DNA from: Canna indica
Lineage: Eukaryota; Streptophyta; Magnoliopsida; Zingiberales; Cannaceae
DNA: 64,000 bases
Assembly: GCA_034359265.1 (NCBI GenBank)
Contig: CP136893.1
Span: 41,799,501-41,863,500, forward strand
Reading direction: 5' to 3'
Of the stretch, positions 9,910 to 20,939 are shown one piece after another; the stretch's first letter is position 1, and each line of letters begins with the position of its first letter. Below the pieces are notes generated by a model that saw only the letters and a program-made list of their open reading frames with translations, was not told the origin of the DNA and searched no databases. The position numbers and the translations under genes are program-made.

Positions 9910-12900
9910 TTATTCATCATCGTCATTATCATCATCTGTGTAATACTCTTCTTCTTGTTCTTCTGTATCTGAATCTTGAAATTCTTCTTCGTCTCCCTCA
10001 TCTTCATTCTGTCCTTCCTCAACTTCATTATCGTCGTCATCAACGTATTCTATTTCCAATTGAACTAACTCTGTGTCATCATCCTCGAGTATTGGACTAA
10101 CTCGTTCCACTTCGAAAGGATCTTTTTCTTGATAGAAGTCATCTGCTAGCTCATTATCTCCAACTATCAGGTCAATTTTTCCTTTGGCTTTAGTCTTATA
10201 GACTATACGCCAATCTGCCATGTCTTTCTTTCAAGACGGATGCTGCATATAATATACTTGTTCAGCTTGAGATGCCAATATAAATGGCTCATTTGAAGCC
10301 AATTTTGATTTGTAATTGACCTCGACCAGCTGTTTATACTTCGGATGAACTCTCATGCCCCTATCGCTTGTATCGAACCAACGACATTTAAAAAGGGCAA
10401 CTGATTTACATCTAAAAAATTATAATTCAATGACTTCTTCCAATAGTCCGTAAAAGTCAACATCACATTCAGCATACGTTGTCCCTTTGACGCAAACCCC
10501 GACATTCATAGTCTTTTTTGTAGATGAATATTCAAGTGTGTGAAATTTATATCCATTGACAAAATAACCATTCTAACACTGTACAAGTCGTGCCGGTCCG
10601 CTAGCAAACTCGAAGATTTGGTTATCTATTTCGCCTTTGTGTTCTGTGCTGTAAGCTTGAAACCAATTAGGGAACTCACGATTTCGTAATTTTTCTAATT
10701 CCTCATCGCTGTAAATTGAGTATTTTGTCACCATCTCAATGTGAAATATTTCAATGAACTTCTAAATCTCTGGACAGTTTAGTAAAACATACAAGTAGGC
10801 CAAATGGTACTCTTCGTCGTTTAAGAATCAAGACGAAAGAGAACCCAAAGCACGATCGGGGTAACAAAAAATATTTAAACAACATCTGATGGTCGAGGTC
10901 CCCCGTCTGATGGTCGAGCTCCACCGTCGTCATTCCGTGGAAGACGATTAAGTCTTGTCTTGATGGTTGATTCAAAATAAAATGAGCAGAAAGTTGAAAT
11001 TTCTTGAATTATATATGCTTTTGATATGGAACCTTCAACTGCGACGGTGTTCTTTACTTTTTTCTTTAGACGATTCATGTATCTTTCAAATAAGTACATC
11101 CACCATATTGAACGGGGCCACCAACTCGTGCCTCGTATGCCAAATGTATCGGTAGAGGCTCCATCGAGTCAAAAAATGCAGGAGGGAAAAACTGCTCCAG
11201 CTTGCATATAATCTCAACAATATTATTTCAAGTGCTGTCATATCTTTGACTCGAAGTACATTTGCACAAATGTTTTTGAAAAACATACTTAATCATGTCA
11301 ACGGACCCCAAATCTTACCATGTAGATGATCTCGAAACGCAACCGGAAGCAATCTCTGCATGAATACATTTCAATCGTGGCTCTTCATCCCCAATATTTT
11401 GCATTCATCGATGTTTACACATCGAGATAAGTTTGAGGCATATTCATCGGGTAATCTGAGTTCTTTGATCCATTGATACACATCTTTCATCTGTTGTTTA
11501 TTTAACACATACGGCGCCTTTGGCTTATGAAATCATCCGTTGACCTCTTGCAACTCTAACTTAGGCCTCTTACAAAGTATTTTTACATTATGTCGGGCCT
11601 TCACATTATCTTTAGTTTTGCAAAAAATATCCATCACTATGTTAAAAATATTATCAAACACATTTTTTTCAATGTGCATGACGTCTAAATTATGTCGAAT
11701 CAGTAATGAACTCCAATACGACAATTCCCAAAAGATACTTTTCTTCACCCGGTTATGTGTTTGACCAAAGCCTAAGATTCTTACATTCTGACCAAAAGTA
11801 ATATTTGGAAGCAATTGAACACGTGCTAACATCTGTTCACCAGACAACATCGGTGGTGGCTTATCTCTTTCGACTCTACCTTTGATAAATTTGTCACGAT
11901 TCCTTCGATACTGATGGTTAGACGATAGGAACTACCGATGATAATCAAAGAAGGAAATTTTCTGACCGTTCTCAAGACTGAAGGATTTCGAGTGTTCCAT
12001 GCAATACAGGCAAGAGAAAGATAGATAAATTCATCTTTCATACACACTGAGGGCGGCAAATTATAAACTGTTAACAACACTGGCCATACTGAATACGGAG
12101 TTGCCGAATTACCAAACGGATTAAAACCATCTGTGCACAATCCCAACCTGATATTTCTAGTCTCCCTAGCAAATGATGGATAACACGTATCCAAATGTTT
12201 TCATGCTTCACTGTTGGATGGATGAGTCATTACTGTATCATCACGACTTCTTGCATGCCAACTCATATAGGGGGTAGTCTTTTCCGACATGAATAACCTT
12301 TGAAGCCTCGGTGTCAGTGGAATACACCAAAGCACCTTAAAGGGAATATTTTTTTGTCGGACCGATTTCTTCTCCTTGTAACGAGGATGTTCACATATCG
12401 GGCATTGTTCTAACTGTGCATTTTCTTTATAATATAAAATGCAGTTATTTGGGCACGCGTGTATCTTTTCGTACCCAAGCCCTAATTTTCTCATTAATTT
12501 TTTTATCTTATAAAAGGTTGACTCAAACTTGTTATTTGGAGGTAGCATACCACTAATAAAGCTTGCAATCCGATCAAACGCAACCCCGCTGATATTACAA
12601 TCAGACTTGATGTTCAGGAGTTGTGTCATTGCCGAAAATCTTGTATAATTAGGACAATTCTCATACAAAGGTTCGTCGGTAGTTTTCAACATCTCGTAAA
12701 ATTTTGCAGCCTCCTTATTCGACAATTCAATATGTATCTCAGGTTCTTCTTCAGTGACTTCAATTGTCATAGTATCTGGTGGCACTACTGTCTCAGTAAC
12801 TGACTCAATATTATCATTTAAATGGAATTGTCCTCCAAGACTATCCAGAATCATTGTTCTATAAGGATTATGTGGATTGGAAGAAGAAACATCAGCAGAA

Positions 12901-13226
12901 GAACATTCACCATGTGTTTGGACAACAGGATTGCTCGACGTCCCGACTTGACTGCTCGACGTCCCGACTTGACGTGACTCCCCGTGACAATTCCATACAA
13001 AATATCTTGGTGTAAATCCTTCTGTATACAGATGCAGTGTGATAGTTTCTCGGTCCAAAAATCTTATGTTTGAATATTTTCGGCACAGACATCGGATTTT
13101 ATCACCACTAAGGAATTTTTCATTCGAGTAGGCGAAATTTAAGAAGTAAGTTACGCCTACTCGAAATTCATCCATTATAGCTCCGCGATGAATTCGTCGA
13201 TACATCCAACTTCGATCGCCCGACAT
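9910..13226 (-). pseudogene. CACTA TNP2-like transposase, interrupted
   Basis: This is the transposase that would bind the element ends and cut and paste it in the nucleus. Starting at MSGDRSWMYRRIHRGA (13226), the order is: a transposase-associated domain (DEFRVGVTYFLNFA…IRCLCRKYSN); the start of the transposase core (LGLGYEKIHACPNNCILYY, CPICEHPRYK, IPLTPRLQRLF); LCTDGFNPFG about 12135; HNLDVMHIEKNVFDNI about 11680; a DUF4218-type region (FMQRLLPVAFRDHL about 11340, YLFERYMNRLKKKVKN about 11085); then a DUF4216-type region (RIVYKTKAKGKIDL) ending in an Asp/Glu-rich tail (9910-10080). A TGA replaces the Trp codon around 12200, and there are frame changes near 11990, 11520 and 11280. The gene is inactive but recently so, since long frames survive. 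Confidence 0.9.
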
Positions 13227-13310
13227 GTTCTGTCAAAAAGTTTGCAATATCTTTAGGTAATGTCTTTAGGTGGGATGGTCATATTCCATTCGGGATTCAT
13301 GTTATTCATA

Positions 13311-13479
13311 TTGCACTTAGTATTTTTTTTAGTCATTAACTTCATTCTAAATTTCGGCAGCATCTCCCTATAGTTCTCCGAATACGCATATCATCTGGGC
13401 GCGTATCGGAGAACAAGGGAGATACAAGCCAAAATTAAAAAAATGAAGTTAATGACTAAAAAAAATAAACTAAGTGCAA
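13311..13479. repeat. Long inverted repeat upstream of the transposase
   Basis: The arm 13311-13387 (starting TTGCACTTAG, ending CCGAATACGC) pairs almost perfectly with 13401-13479 (GCGTATCGGAG…CTAAGTGCAA) around a 13-base loop. Weaker pairing continues about 8 bases outward. It lies 85 bases upstream of the transposase ATG, in the presumed leader. A transcript would fold into a 78-bp hairpin. It could be a snap-back MITE that inserted in the leader, or a source of small RNAs; neither can be settled from sequence alone. Confidence 0.85.
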
Positions 13480-13675
13480 TATAAACAACTATGCTACCAA
13501 ATTGTCCAATTAGGGATAATTCAAGGGTTTTATGTCGTATAAAAGATCATTAACTTCATTTACAGGAACATACAACCCCCAAATGGATCTAAGGTTTTGC
13601 AAAATTAAAACTTGACTCATCGATCGTATGTGAAATGTATCAACTCGTCTTGATTTTTTCTAACTTTATGGATGC

Positions 13676-13950
13676 TGGTGCGAGTCCATAGTGGATGATT
13701 CTGCGCGAGTCCAAAGTGAACGATTCTGGCACGAGTCCATCCATTGTGGACGATTCTGTGCAAGTCCAAAGTGGATGATTCCGCGCGAGTCCAAAGTGGA
13801 TGATTCTAGCATGAGTTCATCCATTATGGACAATTCTACGTGAGTCCAAAGTGGACGATTCCGCGTGAGTCCAAAGTGGATGATTCAGGCATGAGTCCAT
13901 CCATTGTGGACGATTCCGGCGTGAGTCCTCTGTGGACAATTCCGCATGAC
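13676..13950. repeat. Minisatellite in CACTA element A
   Basis: The unit GAGTCCAAAGTGGACGATTC (about 26-29 bases) occurs about ten times with variation. Every third unit carries the longer form GAGTCCATCCATTGTGGACG, giving a higher-order period of about 82 bases. It lies between the hairpin and the 5' terminal region of the element. Confidence 0.85.
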
Positions 13951-14862
13951 TATTAATTAATATTAAACTAATACTTAACCTAATTAACAATTAATTTCTA
14001 ATAATTAACCATTAATTTCTAACTATTAACAATCAATTTCTAATAATTAACAATAAAAAAATTAAAAAAAACCTAATCAAACTGTGATTAGGGTAATTAA
14101 TCCCTAATCAAACTTTGATTAGGGATTAATTACCCTAATCAGATTTTGATTAGGGTAATAATACCCTAATCTCAAGTAGTAGCTGGCATCACTGCCGGCT
14201 ACTGCTCGTCGGCATTGGGACCGATGGTAATCGGCCCCAATGCGGCACCGCCCTGGTTGAGGCCAGTGCGGAGATGTAAGCCGCGTCGACGCCGGCGCGG
14301 AGAGGTAGCGCGGGCGGCATGGGCGGTGTAGGGATTTAACGGAGGAGGAGAGGAATTGAAGCATACCGGCTGCGGCAAGGCAGCGACTCCATGGCAACTC
14401 GGCAGCAACAACGGCGAGCAGAGAAGGAAGAAGAAGAAAGAGGAAGGGTCGGGCGTGAACGCAAATAAAAAGGATTTTCATTGATGGCTCATCGGCTGTC
14501 AGAAAATCGTGGATCTATAATTTTATTATCTCCGACGGCTTCTCTAGCCGTTAGTTAAGAGTATTTTATATTCGTGCCACGTTCGTGGTAAGTGACGGTC
14601 GCAGCCAACCGTGGTTAATGACTTACTCATATCACCAACGGCGTAGCGTAGCCGTCGCTACTAACCTATTTTATTTTGCGCACCTAGTTACTCTCATCAC
14701 CAACGGCTACGGGGCCCCCGCTAAGCCATGGCTACTAAGCCATTTTATTTCGCACGTCGTGCACGCCATGATCTAAGAGCGATGGCTTTGGTCAGCCGTA
14801 TGCGAGCCGCGGTTGATTTTGTTACATCAGCCACGACCGTCTAGGTTGTTGATGTAGTATAT
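13951..14862 (-). other. CACTA element A 5' subterminal region
   Basis: This holds palindromic TTGATTAGGG/CCCTAATCAA repeats (14080-14175) and a GC-rich segment with short chance frames. Close to the terminus are repeated ACGGC/GCCGT subterminal motifs, such as GGCTACGGGGCCCCCGC and GGCTGATGTAACAAAAT. The equivalent sequence is found inverted in element B at 8631-9251 and 14939-15264. No gene. Confidence 0.75.
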
Positions 14863-14938
14863 TCTAGTAGCGAAAGATTATGACGGCTCTGGCGGCCGTC
14901 GCTGATCCCTATTGTTGATGTAGTATATTCTAGTAGTG
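14863..14938. repeat. Duplicated CACTA terminus
   Basis: The 3' terminal string GTTGATGTAGTATATTCTAG (then TAG) occurs twice: once ending in GTAGCG at 14872 and once ending in the true terminus GTAGTG at 14938. The 66-base spacing contains one subterminal motif pair. The inner copy has a mutated final TG, so only the outer copy fits the CCC duplication. Confidence 0.8.
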
Positions 14939-15264
14939 CCCCCTTTTTCTTCGTCGCCATAGGTGTCGCCGTTTACACGCGGGACGCTAACACTAGAGAA
15001 CGGCGCCGACATGTAGACGCTGGCACCGAATTTGGGGTCGAATCCTTCAGCCCCAACCCGATGAAACAATAGCCGATAGTGCTAGTTGTCGGCTATTGTT
15101 CGAATTAGGGGATTAATCCCTAATCTTTGATTAGGGTAATTAACCCTAATCAAATATTAGGGTTTAATATATCCCTAATAAAACTTTGATTAGGGTTAAA
15201 CCCTAATCACAATTTGATTAGCTAGGGATATATAAAACCCTTTTTTCAAATTAATTATTTTATT
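14939..15264 (+). mobile_element. CACTA element B, continuation after element A
   Basis: It begins with the second CCC of the target-site duplication. It carries the TTGATTAGGG/CCCTAATC repeats also seen in element A at 14080-14175 (inverted), preceded by GTTGTCGGCTATTGTTCG matching the complement of the 14180-14215 area. It ends at the left TTATTTTATT copy of the Mutator-like insertion. The transposase gene expected next in this orientation is missing, so B had already lost it. Confidence 0.75.
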
Positions 15265-16048
15265 GGAAAAGGTACAAAAATGTCCTGACGTTTTCTCGCG
15301 GGTACTAAAATACCCCTAACATTTTGATGGGATCCAAAATACCCCTCACGTTATGAATTGGGTACAAAATGCCTCTATAGGTAAACAATGTTATTTGAGA
15401 GATACGGAGCTGACATGGCTGATGACTAGGACTGATGACGTGGACATCTAACACGCATGTTGGCCAAGACGTTTTCTCATGAGTACTAAAATGTCCCTGA
15501 CGTTTTCTCACGGGTACTAAAATGCCTCTAACATTTTCTCACAAGTATAAAAATACCCCTAACATTTTCTCACGGGCAAGTTGCTTACGTGGCAAGTTGC
15601 TTTCTACATATGTGTCACGTGTAAAGTCAAAATCTTTATTAGTATCCATGACATCTCCGTTAAGTCTCACCTAACAAAAGTTAGTCTGATGTTATTTTTG
15701 TACCATTTTCGATAATCTCAGGGGTATTTTAGGTTCAAAACAAATGTTAGGGGTATTTTAGTACTCATGAGAAAATATTAGGGGTATTTTTGTACTTGTG
15801 AGAAAATATTAGAGGCATTTTAGTACCCGTGAGAAAACGTCTTGGCTCGTATACACGTCAGATGTCCACATCATCAGTCCCGGTCATCAGCCACGTCAGC
15901 TCCGTTATCTCTCAACTAACACCGTTTATCTATAGGGGCATTTTTGTACCCAATTCATAACATGACGGGTATTTTTAATCCCAAAAAAATATTAGGGATA
16001 TTTTACTACCCACAAGAAAATGTAAGGGTCATTTTTGTACCTTTCCCC
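15265..16048. mobile_element. Mutator-like element with very long TIRs (foldback type)
   Basis: The left end GGAAAAGGTACAAAAATG and the right end CATTTTTGTACCTTTCCCC are complementary, and the similarity runs inward for roughly 300-350 bases on each side. The element is almost entirely inverted repeat. A perfect direct repeat TTATTTTATT flanks it (15255-15264 and 16049-16058), matching the 9-10-bp duplications of Mutator-like elements. The arms consist of degenerate repeats of GGTACTAAAATACCCCTAAC. There is no transposase. It is inserted in CACTA element B. Confidence 0.8.
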
Positions 16049-16058
16049 TTATTTTATT

Positions 16059-16260
16059 AATTGTTAGACCCGGCCACCATCCCCCCACCTCCGATCACCA
16101 TCCCTCCACCTGATCTGTACACCATCCCCGCACCGACCACCATCCCGTCAGTCGATCCAGACCCATCGACATCAAGACGCAGGCCACGAGGGCCTAATAG
16201 AATTATCCCTCTGCCATCCGAGGGAGAGTCGCGCAGACTAGTTAGTGTGCGCGGAAGAAG
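16059..16260 (+). pseudogene. CACTA element B second gene, proline-rich exon
   Basis: The frame reads PATIPPPPITIPPPDLYTIP and then a PSTSRRRPRGPNR segment, ending at a GTAAGTAG donor at 16261. It corresponds to the minus-strand exon of element A (9531-9824) and to 63554-63860, and has the donor at the same place. The start codon lies in the missing upstream part, because the Mutator-like insertion and earlier deletion removed the 5' side. Confidence 0.7.
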
Positions 16261-16343
16261 GTAAGTAGATGCATTAATTATTTCTTATAATTTATTTATA
16301 ATTCAATATATCATAATATATAATTATACTATATTTGGTGCAG

Positions 16344-16896
16344 GTTTGAGCAGGAGGACGTCCCACGCACAGTAGCAGGGATGCCCCGATGATTTACGAA
16401 CGGAGCATGACCTACATGGTCTCACGTGCCCCATGAGCATATGGATTTGTTGTGGTGAGAGTTCTCAGTACGTATATTTATTAAATTAATGTTAATGATA
16501 AATATCGATAGGTAGTAATAAATTTATTTTGTAGGCTCATTATACATGGCTGGAGGATCAAACCACTATAATTTGTAGAGAGTGCATGGGAGAGCGTTGC
16601 CTGCGCTCGCTACAATGGGCTCCTTCAGCAGACCTGTAAAATCGTGATGAGACAGCTGGAGGGCCACACAAATTGGGGAGACTCGGGGACACGGCCCCGA
16701 GTGGATATGTATGTAGTATTTAAAATATAAACGCGAGTAGAAGACATGCACGAGGACCGTGATCGAGCGCGGAGGAACACCACAGGTTGACTTTGACTCT
16801 CTACTATGGGTCAAGGCTGCAGGTGGCTGGGAGCACAACCATTTTTATGGCTTTGTAGACAGTTGCCATGCACGAGCCGTGTTAGAGCCACTTGTG
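16344..16896 (+). pseudogene. CACTA element B second gene, PF03004-like exons
   Basis: After a TTTGGTGCAG acceptor the exon at 16344 to about 16468 starts FEQEDVPRTVAGMP, parallel to FEQDDVAHTMTVML at 63478 in the right-end element. A TGTAG acceptor at 16535 opens the next exon (PF03004-type plant transposase region, several stops). The final part reads toward HNHFYGFVDSCHARAVLEP and is interrupted at 16896 by the chromovirus. It resumes at 28943. Stops and a frameshift show it is dead. Confidence 0.7.
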
Positions 16897-19558
16897 TGTA
16901 ATATCCTAGATATTTAATTATATTCTTTTCCTTTATGGTTTGTATTTGCTAGCCTAGCGGATTAGATCGAGGTCGAGCCGAGTCGACTCATGGTCCGGTG
17001 CGAGCTTGCGAGCTCGGGTAAGTAAGAATATGAATATGAAAATAATGCTTGCGCAAATAAATTTATTTAATTTCATGTTGTGTATTCATGATTGTTTAAT
17101 TATGTTGCATGTGGATGTGGATGTGCATTTTGTTTATATTTATTTATGGGATTAATTTGGGTTTAATTAAGCTTAGTGGGTTAGCGGGTCGAGAAGTTAG
17201 TGGGTGTGGATTCGGGTTGAGGCGGCTGCGGATTAAAAGTATTGGGAAGGGTTATAAATTCTTCCCCCCTAGGGCTTACGATGCCCTATTGGAGCCGCAC
17301 AAGCCATTGAGGGAAAGAGAGGAGCCGCCAACCGCCGCCCCTTCCTCTATCTTGCAAGCCGCCGAGCCAAGCTTGTTAGCCACCGAGCCTTCTCCTCCTT
17401 CTTCCTTTCCCCTTGGAGCCGAGCAGGGAGCCAATCGCCTAATCCAAGCTCTCGTTCCCTCTCTTCCTCTCTCTTCAAGCCGGTGGCTTGAGGAGGAGCC
17501 GCCGCCCCCTTGTCCCATCTCTTAAAGCCGAATTCGAGGGCCATCGTCCGAAATTTCTCCTCTAATCATCCTTCCTAATTAGATGAGTGGTTTTACCCTC
17601 CTTTGCGGGTTTCTTCGGATTCTTGAAGCCGATCTTGAAGGATTGAATGTTCTTGAAGGTTTTCCGTTGATCTCTCAAGTTTTTGCCATTCTTTTTTATT
17701 GCCATGTTTGAGGAGGCTCTAAACCCTTCCCTATGGGGTTTGGCAGCCCTAGGATGACTATAAGGGTGCTCGGCCAAGGGTGGAACAAGGTATTCGATGA
17801 AATGCCCAAGTGAGAGATCTTGGTTGTCTTGAAGTTTATATCTCGAATTGCTTATTAAAATGAGTTCTTATGTGTTCAAGCATGCTTTGTATTTAATCTG
17901 TGATTTTTAGATAGAATCATGTTTTTACAATATTTGGATCTTGGTGGTGATGCCATGAAGGTTCTTGATCATAACGATTGTTCTTGTTCATGGTGTTGTT
18001 GGTGCTTGTTAGCCTTATTCAATAAGTGTGAAATTTGGGAGGTTCACCTCAAGATTGGTATCTGTTTGATGATAATTAAAGATATAATTTCTGTAAATTT
18101 TGGATTTATTTTCATGCCACGCTAAAAATTTATTGTTGCTGAAATTTCATGATGTGATGATGAATCTGTGCTATTTTTGAAATGCTTGTTGTGGTGTTTA
18201 TAATTTACTGAACAGAGTCATGTAACCTATTGTTTTGATCAGAAAGCATAGTTTTGAAACATAGGATACACTCTGGAGAGCAGATTTTGGTTAGACACAT
18301 CAGTTTCGGGCATAACAGTAAGCTAAAACAAAACCCTAAAACAAAACCCTAATCTTGGTGATCTAAATTTTAATTGCATAATTAAAATTGGGCAAAGGGA
18401 CAACATAATCTGTTAAGAAACAACAAATATAATTTATGCATGAAATAAAACCACATGGGTTTATGACATTACGGGTCTAGGAGTTGTGGTTGGGTATTGG
18501 AGTGTCAAGACGCTTTCCAATAGGGGCACCCCTAAGACACCGGAGGAGAGACTTGACTTAGGTCATGTTGCATCATATCTTTATGAATAACAGAGAGGCT
18601 CGTTGAGGAGTCGGATTGCGGGCTACCAATCTGTGGAACCAGTTCGGTTGAGCAAATCCCGATTGTTCTGGTTTGGCCTCGTGGGATAAGTTCGGAGGAC
18701 CTATCCGATTATCCCCGAGGTGATGTTAAGGAATAAGTTCGGAGGGCCTACCTGATTACTCCTGTGATATCTTAAAAGGGCAAGTTCGAATGGACGAATC
18801 CCGATTATCTCTTCCCGTCTCATGGAGCAAGTTCAGAGGGTCTTCCCGATTGCTCCCGAGTTTTTTTAAACTAGGACAAGTTTAGAGGGCCTTCCCGATT
18901 ATTCTAGTATATGTTTGTTGCCTTAGGGCATGGTAGGCTTAGGCATGTTGTTCTTCACCATTTAGGTTTTGGCTGCCTTCGGACAAGTGGAGGCCGAATG
19001 GCCTGTTAGCTGGTCACTCCCTTGTGACCTTTTTCTGCTTGAGTCGGGAGTTTGCATTATGCATCTTATCTGTGATTTTTTTTTTATGAGGGTTGATAGA
19101 ACCGCTCACCGAGTTATTTGAACTCACCTATTGTCGTTGTTTTTTATTTTGCAGAGCCTGATCGGTGAGGTGGACTGGAGCACTAGGCGCGGCTAGAGGG
19201 AAGAGGAGCCACATGATCTCATAACAGTCCTAGTTATGGATCGTAGTCGAGTCTATAGTAGTTTGTCATGTACTTGTGTTTTGGTATTTTGGAGTTGTAG
19301 TCCCGTGGGGACATTCATGTTTTCATTCAGATTTTATTTAAATATCAGTACTGTTACTCTTTGATTCATTTTATTCAACACTCGAGCTTTTTGATAAAAA
19401 CTATATTACTTAATAAAATCTGTTTAGGTTTCTCTTTATAAATAAACCGTTGTTCTTTTTGCTATTTTTTTGCGTGTTGGTATGTGCATGAGTTAGGCTA
19501 CGGGGTATAGGCATGTATACCCTGGCCGATGATGTGACCCTGAGTTTTGGGAGTGACA
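16897..19558 (+). repeat. Chromovirus 5' LTR
   Basis: 2662 bases, TG…CA. A TATAAAT promoter box lies at 17253-17259 between GGGAAGGGT and TCTTCCCCCC, so transcription probably starts just downstream. The region 18670-18900 holds five diverged copies of a unit containing AAGTTCGGAGGGCCT and CCGATTATCC. This segment and its upstream part, about 550-600 bases, are absent from the 3' LTR. A GAGCCTGATCGGTGAGGTGG block near 19155 is shared with the LTRs at 1-2093 and 21160-23558. Reading frames inside it are chance. Confidence 0.93.
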
Positions 19559-19561
19559 ATG

Positions 19562-19573
19562 TGGTATCAGAGC
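19562..19573 (+). promoter_or_regulatory. Primer-binding site, initiator Met-tRNA
   Basis: TGGTATCAGAGC, three bases after the LTR end, is complementary to the 3' end of plant initiator methionine tRNA. It primes minus-strand DNA synthesis. Confidence 0.95.
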
Positions 19574-19760
19574 ATGTGGTTCGGTCTAACTACGACCAAG
19601 AGTTGTCACTGTATAGGGCATTGCTAGCGTGTCAGTATACGGTAGGGGTATGTTATGAGATCAATGTGCTAAGTCAGAACCTCAGCGCGACTTGTGGTTT
19701 ATTTAGGGTGAATTAAATTGTCTAAATTTTGATATTTTTCTTTTTGGTGATTATAGATTG

Positions 19761-20870
19761 ATGGACGCCTTTGATGCCGCAAGGAGTGGTAGTGACAGTA
19801 ATTCTACTGAGCGCCGAGGTCGAGGCCGGGGTCGTGGGAGACCACCTACAGGCCCGAGAGGATGTGGGACAGGATCCCATGGTTATTCAGTTCAGGCCCG
19901 CGTGGCTGAGCTGACTGAGGCACTCCATAGGGAGTAGGAGTTGAGACAGTAGCCACAACCAGTACCGATAGTACCCGTCGCACCAGAGGTGGTCCAGCTA
20001 GTAGCACCTGTGGTAAGAGCCCCCAGAGCACCTTCATATGCAGATTTTGTTGCATTCTGGCCATCGGAGTATACAGGGACAGATCAACGGGTGGAGGTCA
20101 CCTATTTCCTGGGAGATTGCTATGAGTTGTGCTGGGAGCTTGGCTGCTCTTCTGAGATGACCGCTTGACTGATCGGGTTACAGCTGAGAGGTCCAGCCAA
20201 GGATTGGCTTCACACCTGGAGGGACCGTAGAGCAACAGATGCACCACCCCCTACCTGGGAGGAGTTTAGAGCTGCTGTGGTGGAGAAGTACCTACCGATG
20301 AGCGTCCAAGACAGGCGGGCGAAAGAGTTGAGCTACTACGTCAGACAGGCAGTATGTCAATGACAGATTATGAGATGGAGTTCACTCGGCTCTAGAAGTA
20401 CCATCCCACCATGATAGCCTCAAAGACTGCGAGGGTCAAGAGGTTTATTGAGGGGTTGAGGCCACAGATCGCCAGATTGATCCATTACACGGAGGACACT
20501 TCCTTTGCTTGGGTTGTAGATAAGGCGCTTCGGAAGGAGGCACTGGTATTGACACACAGGCATGATGGTCCGCAGAAGAAAAAGTTTTGGCCCCAGCCTT
20601 TAGGGGGTCTGCCAGCTCATTCAAAGGGGACTTTCAGGACAGCAGATCCACTGCAGGGCGGAGGTCATATCAATTCCAGAGGCCACATGGGTTCAAGACC
20701 ATAAGCATCATCTGGAGGTTCGCAGCGGAGATCTGGGCCGCAAGAGTGTAACCGATGTCACATGAGGCACTAGGTGGCTTGCAGGGGACATTCGGAGATA
20801 TGTTTCAGCTGTGGGCAGACTGGACATTTTAAAAAGGATTATCCTAGCAAGGGCAGTGAGCAGCCTGATT
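19761..20870 (+). pseudogene. Chromovirus gag
   Basis: Capsid/nucleocapsid polyprotein that packages the element RNA. The ATG at 19761 starts MDAFDAARSG, followed by an Arg/Gly-rich stretch, a capsid-type region (FVAFWPSEYTGTDQ…LQLRGPAKDWLHTW), and a CCHC zinc knuckle CFSCGQTGHFKKDY near 20800-20840, in which the final Cys has become Tyr. Stops at about 19936, 19951, 20169 and 20393 and a frame change near 20350 destroy it. Confidence 0.88.
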
Positions 20871-20939
20871 AGACCAGAGAAAAGGCACTGATGTCAGTGG
20901 GTTCTGTAGCTCAGAGAGGTCAAACTCAGGGAGGAGCCC

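Larger units (their letters stand above)
9252..14938 (-). mobile_element. CACTA (En/Spm) element A with transposase
   Basis: Termini are CACTACTAGAACTGTGG at 9252 and its complement ending TTCTAGTAGTG at 14938. A perfect 3-bp target-site duplication CCC lies at 9249-9251 and 14939-14941, as expected for CACTA. Both ends carry subterminal repeats of the type ACCGACGGC/GCCGTCGG. The element has the usual two-gene layout read on the minus strand: a TNP2-type transposase (13226 down to 9910), then the first exon of a second gene with a proline-rich start (9824-9531). The second gene is cut short by the right-hand end at 9252, so A is defective for it. It sits inside the related element B. Confidence 0.92.

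Noticed and set aside
9910..10080. Asp/Glu-rich tail as a separate small acidic protein
   Set aside because: It is in frame with the DUF4216-type end of the CACTA transposase.
13676..13950. Possible CRISPR-like array of direct repeats
   Set aside because: Repeats are contiguous and degenerate without unique spacers, in plant DNA.
17109..17525. Open frame with Ala/Pro/Glu-rich product in the chromovirus 5' LTR
   Set aside because: It lies in the untranslated LTR, has frame breaks at the same place in the 3' LTR, and matches no domain known to me.
19562..19573. tRNA-like string TGGTATCAGAGC (also at 59288, and complemented at 45838 and 56687) as tRNA genes
   Set aside because: Only the 3'-end complement is present; these are retrotransposon primer-binding sites.
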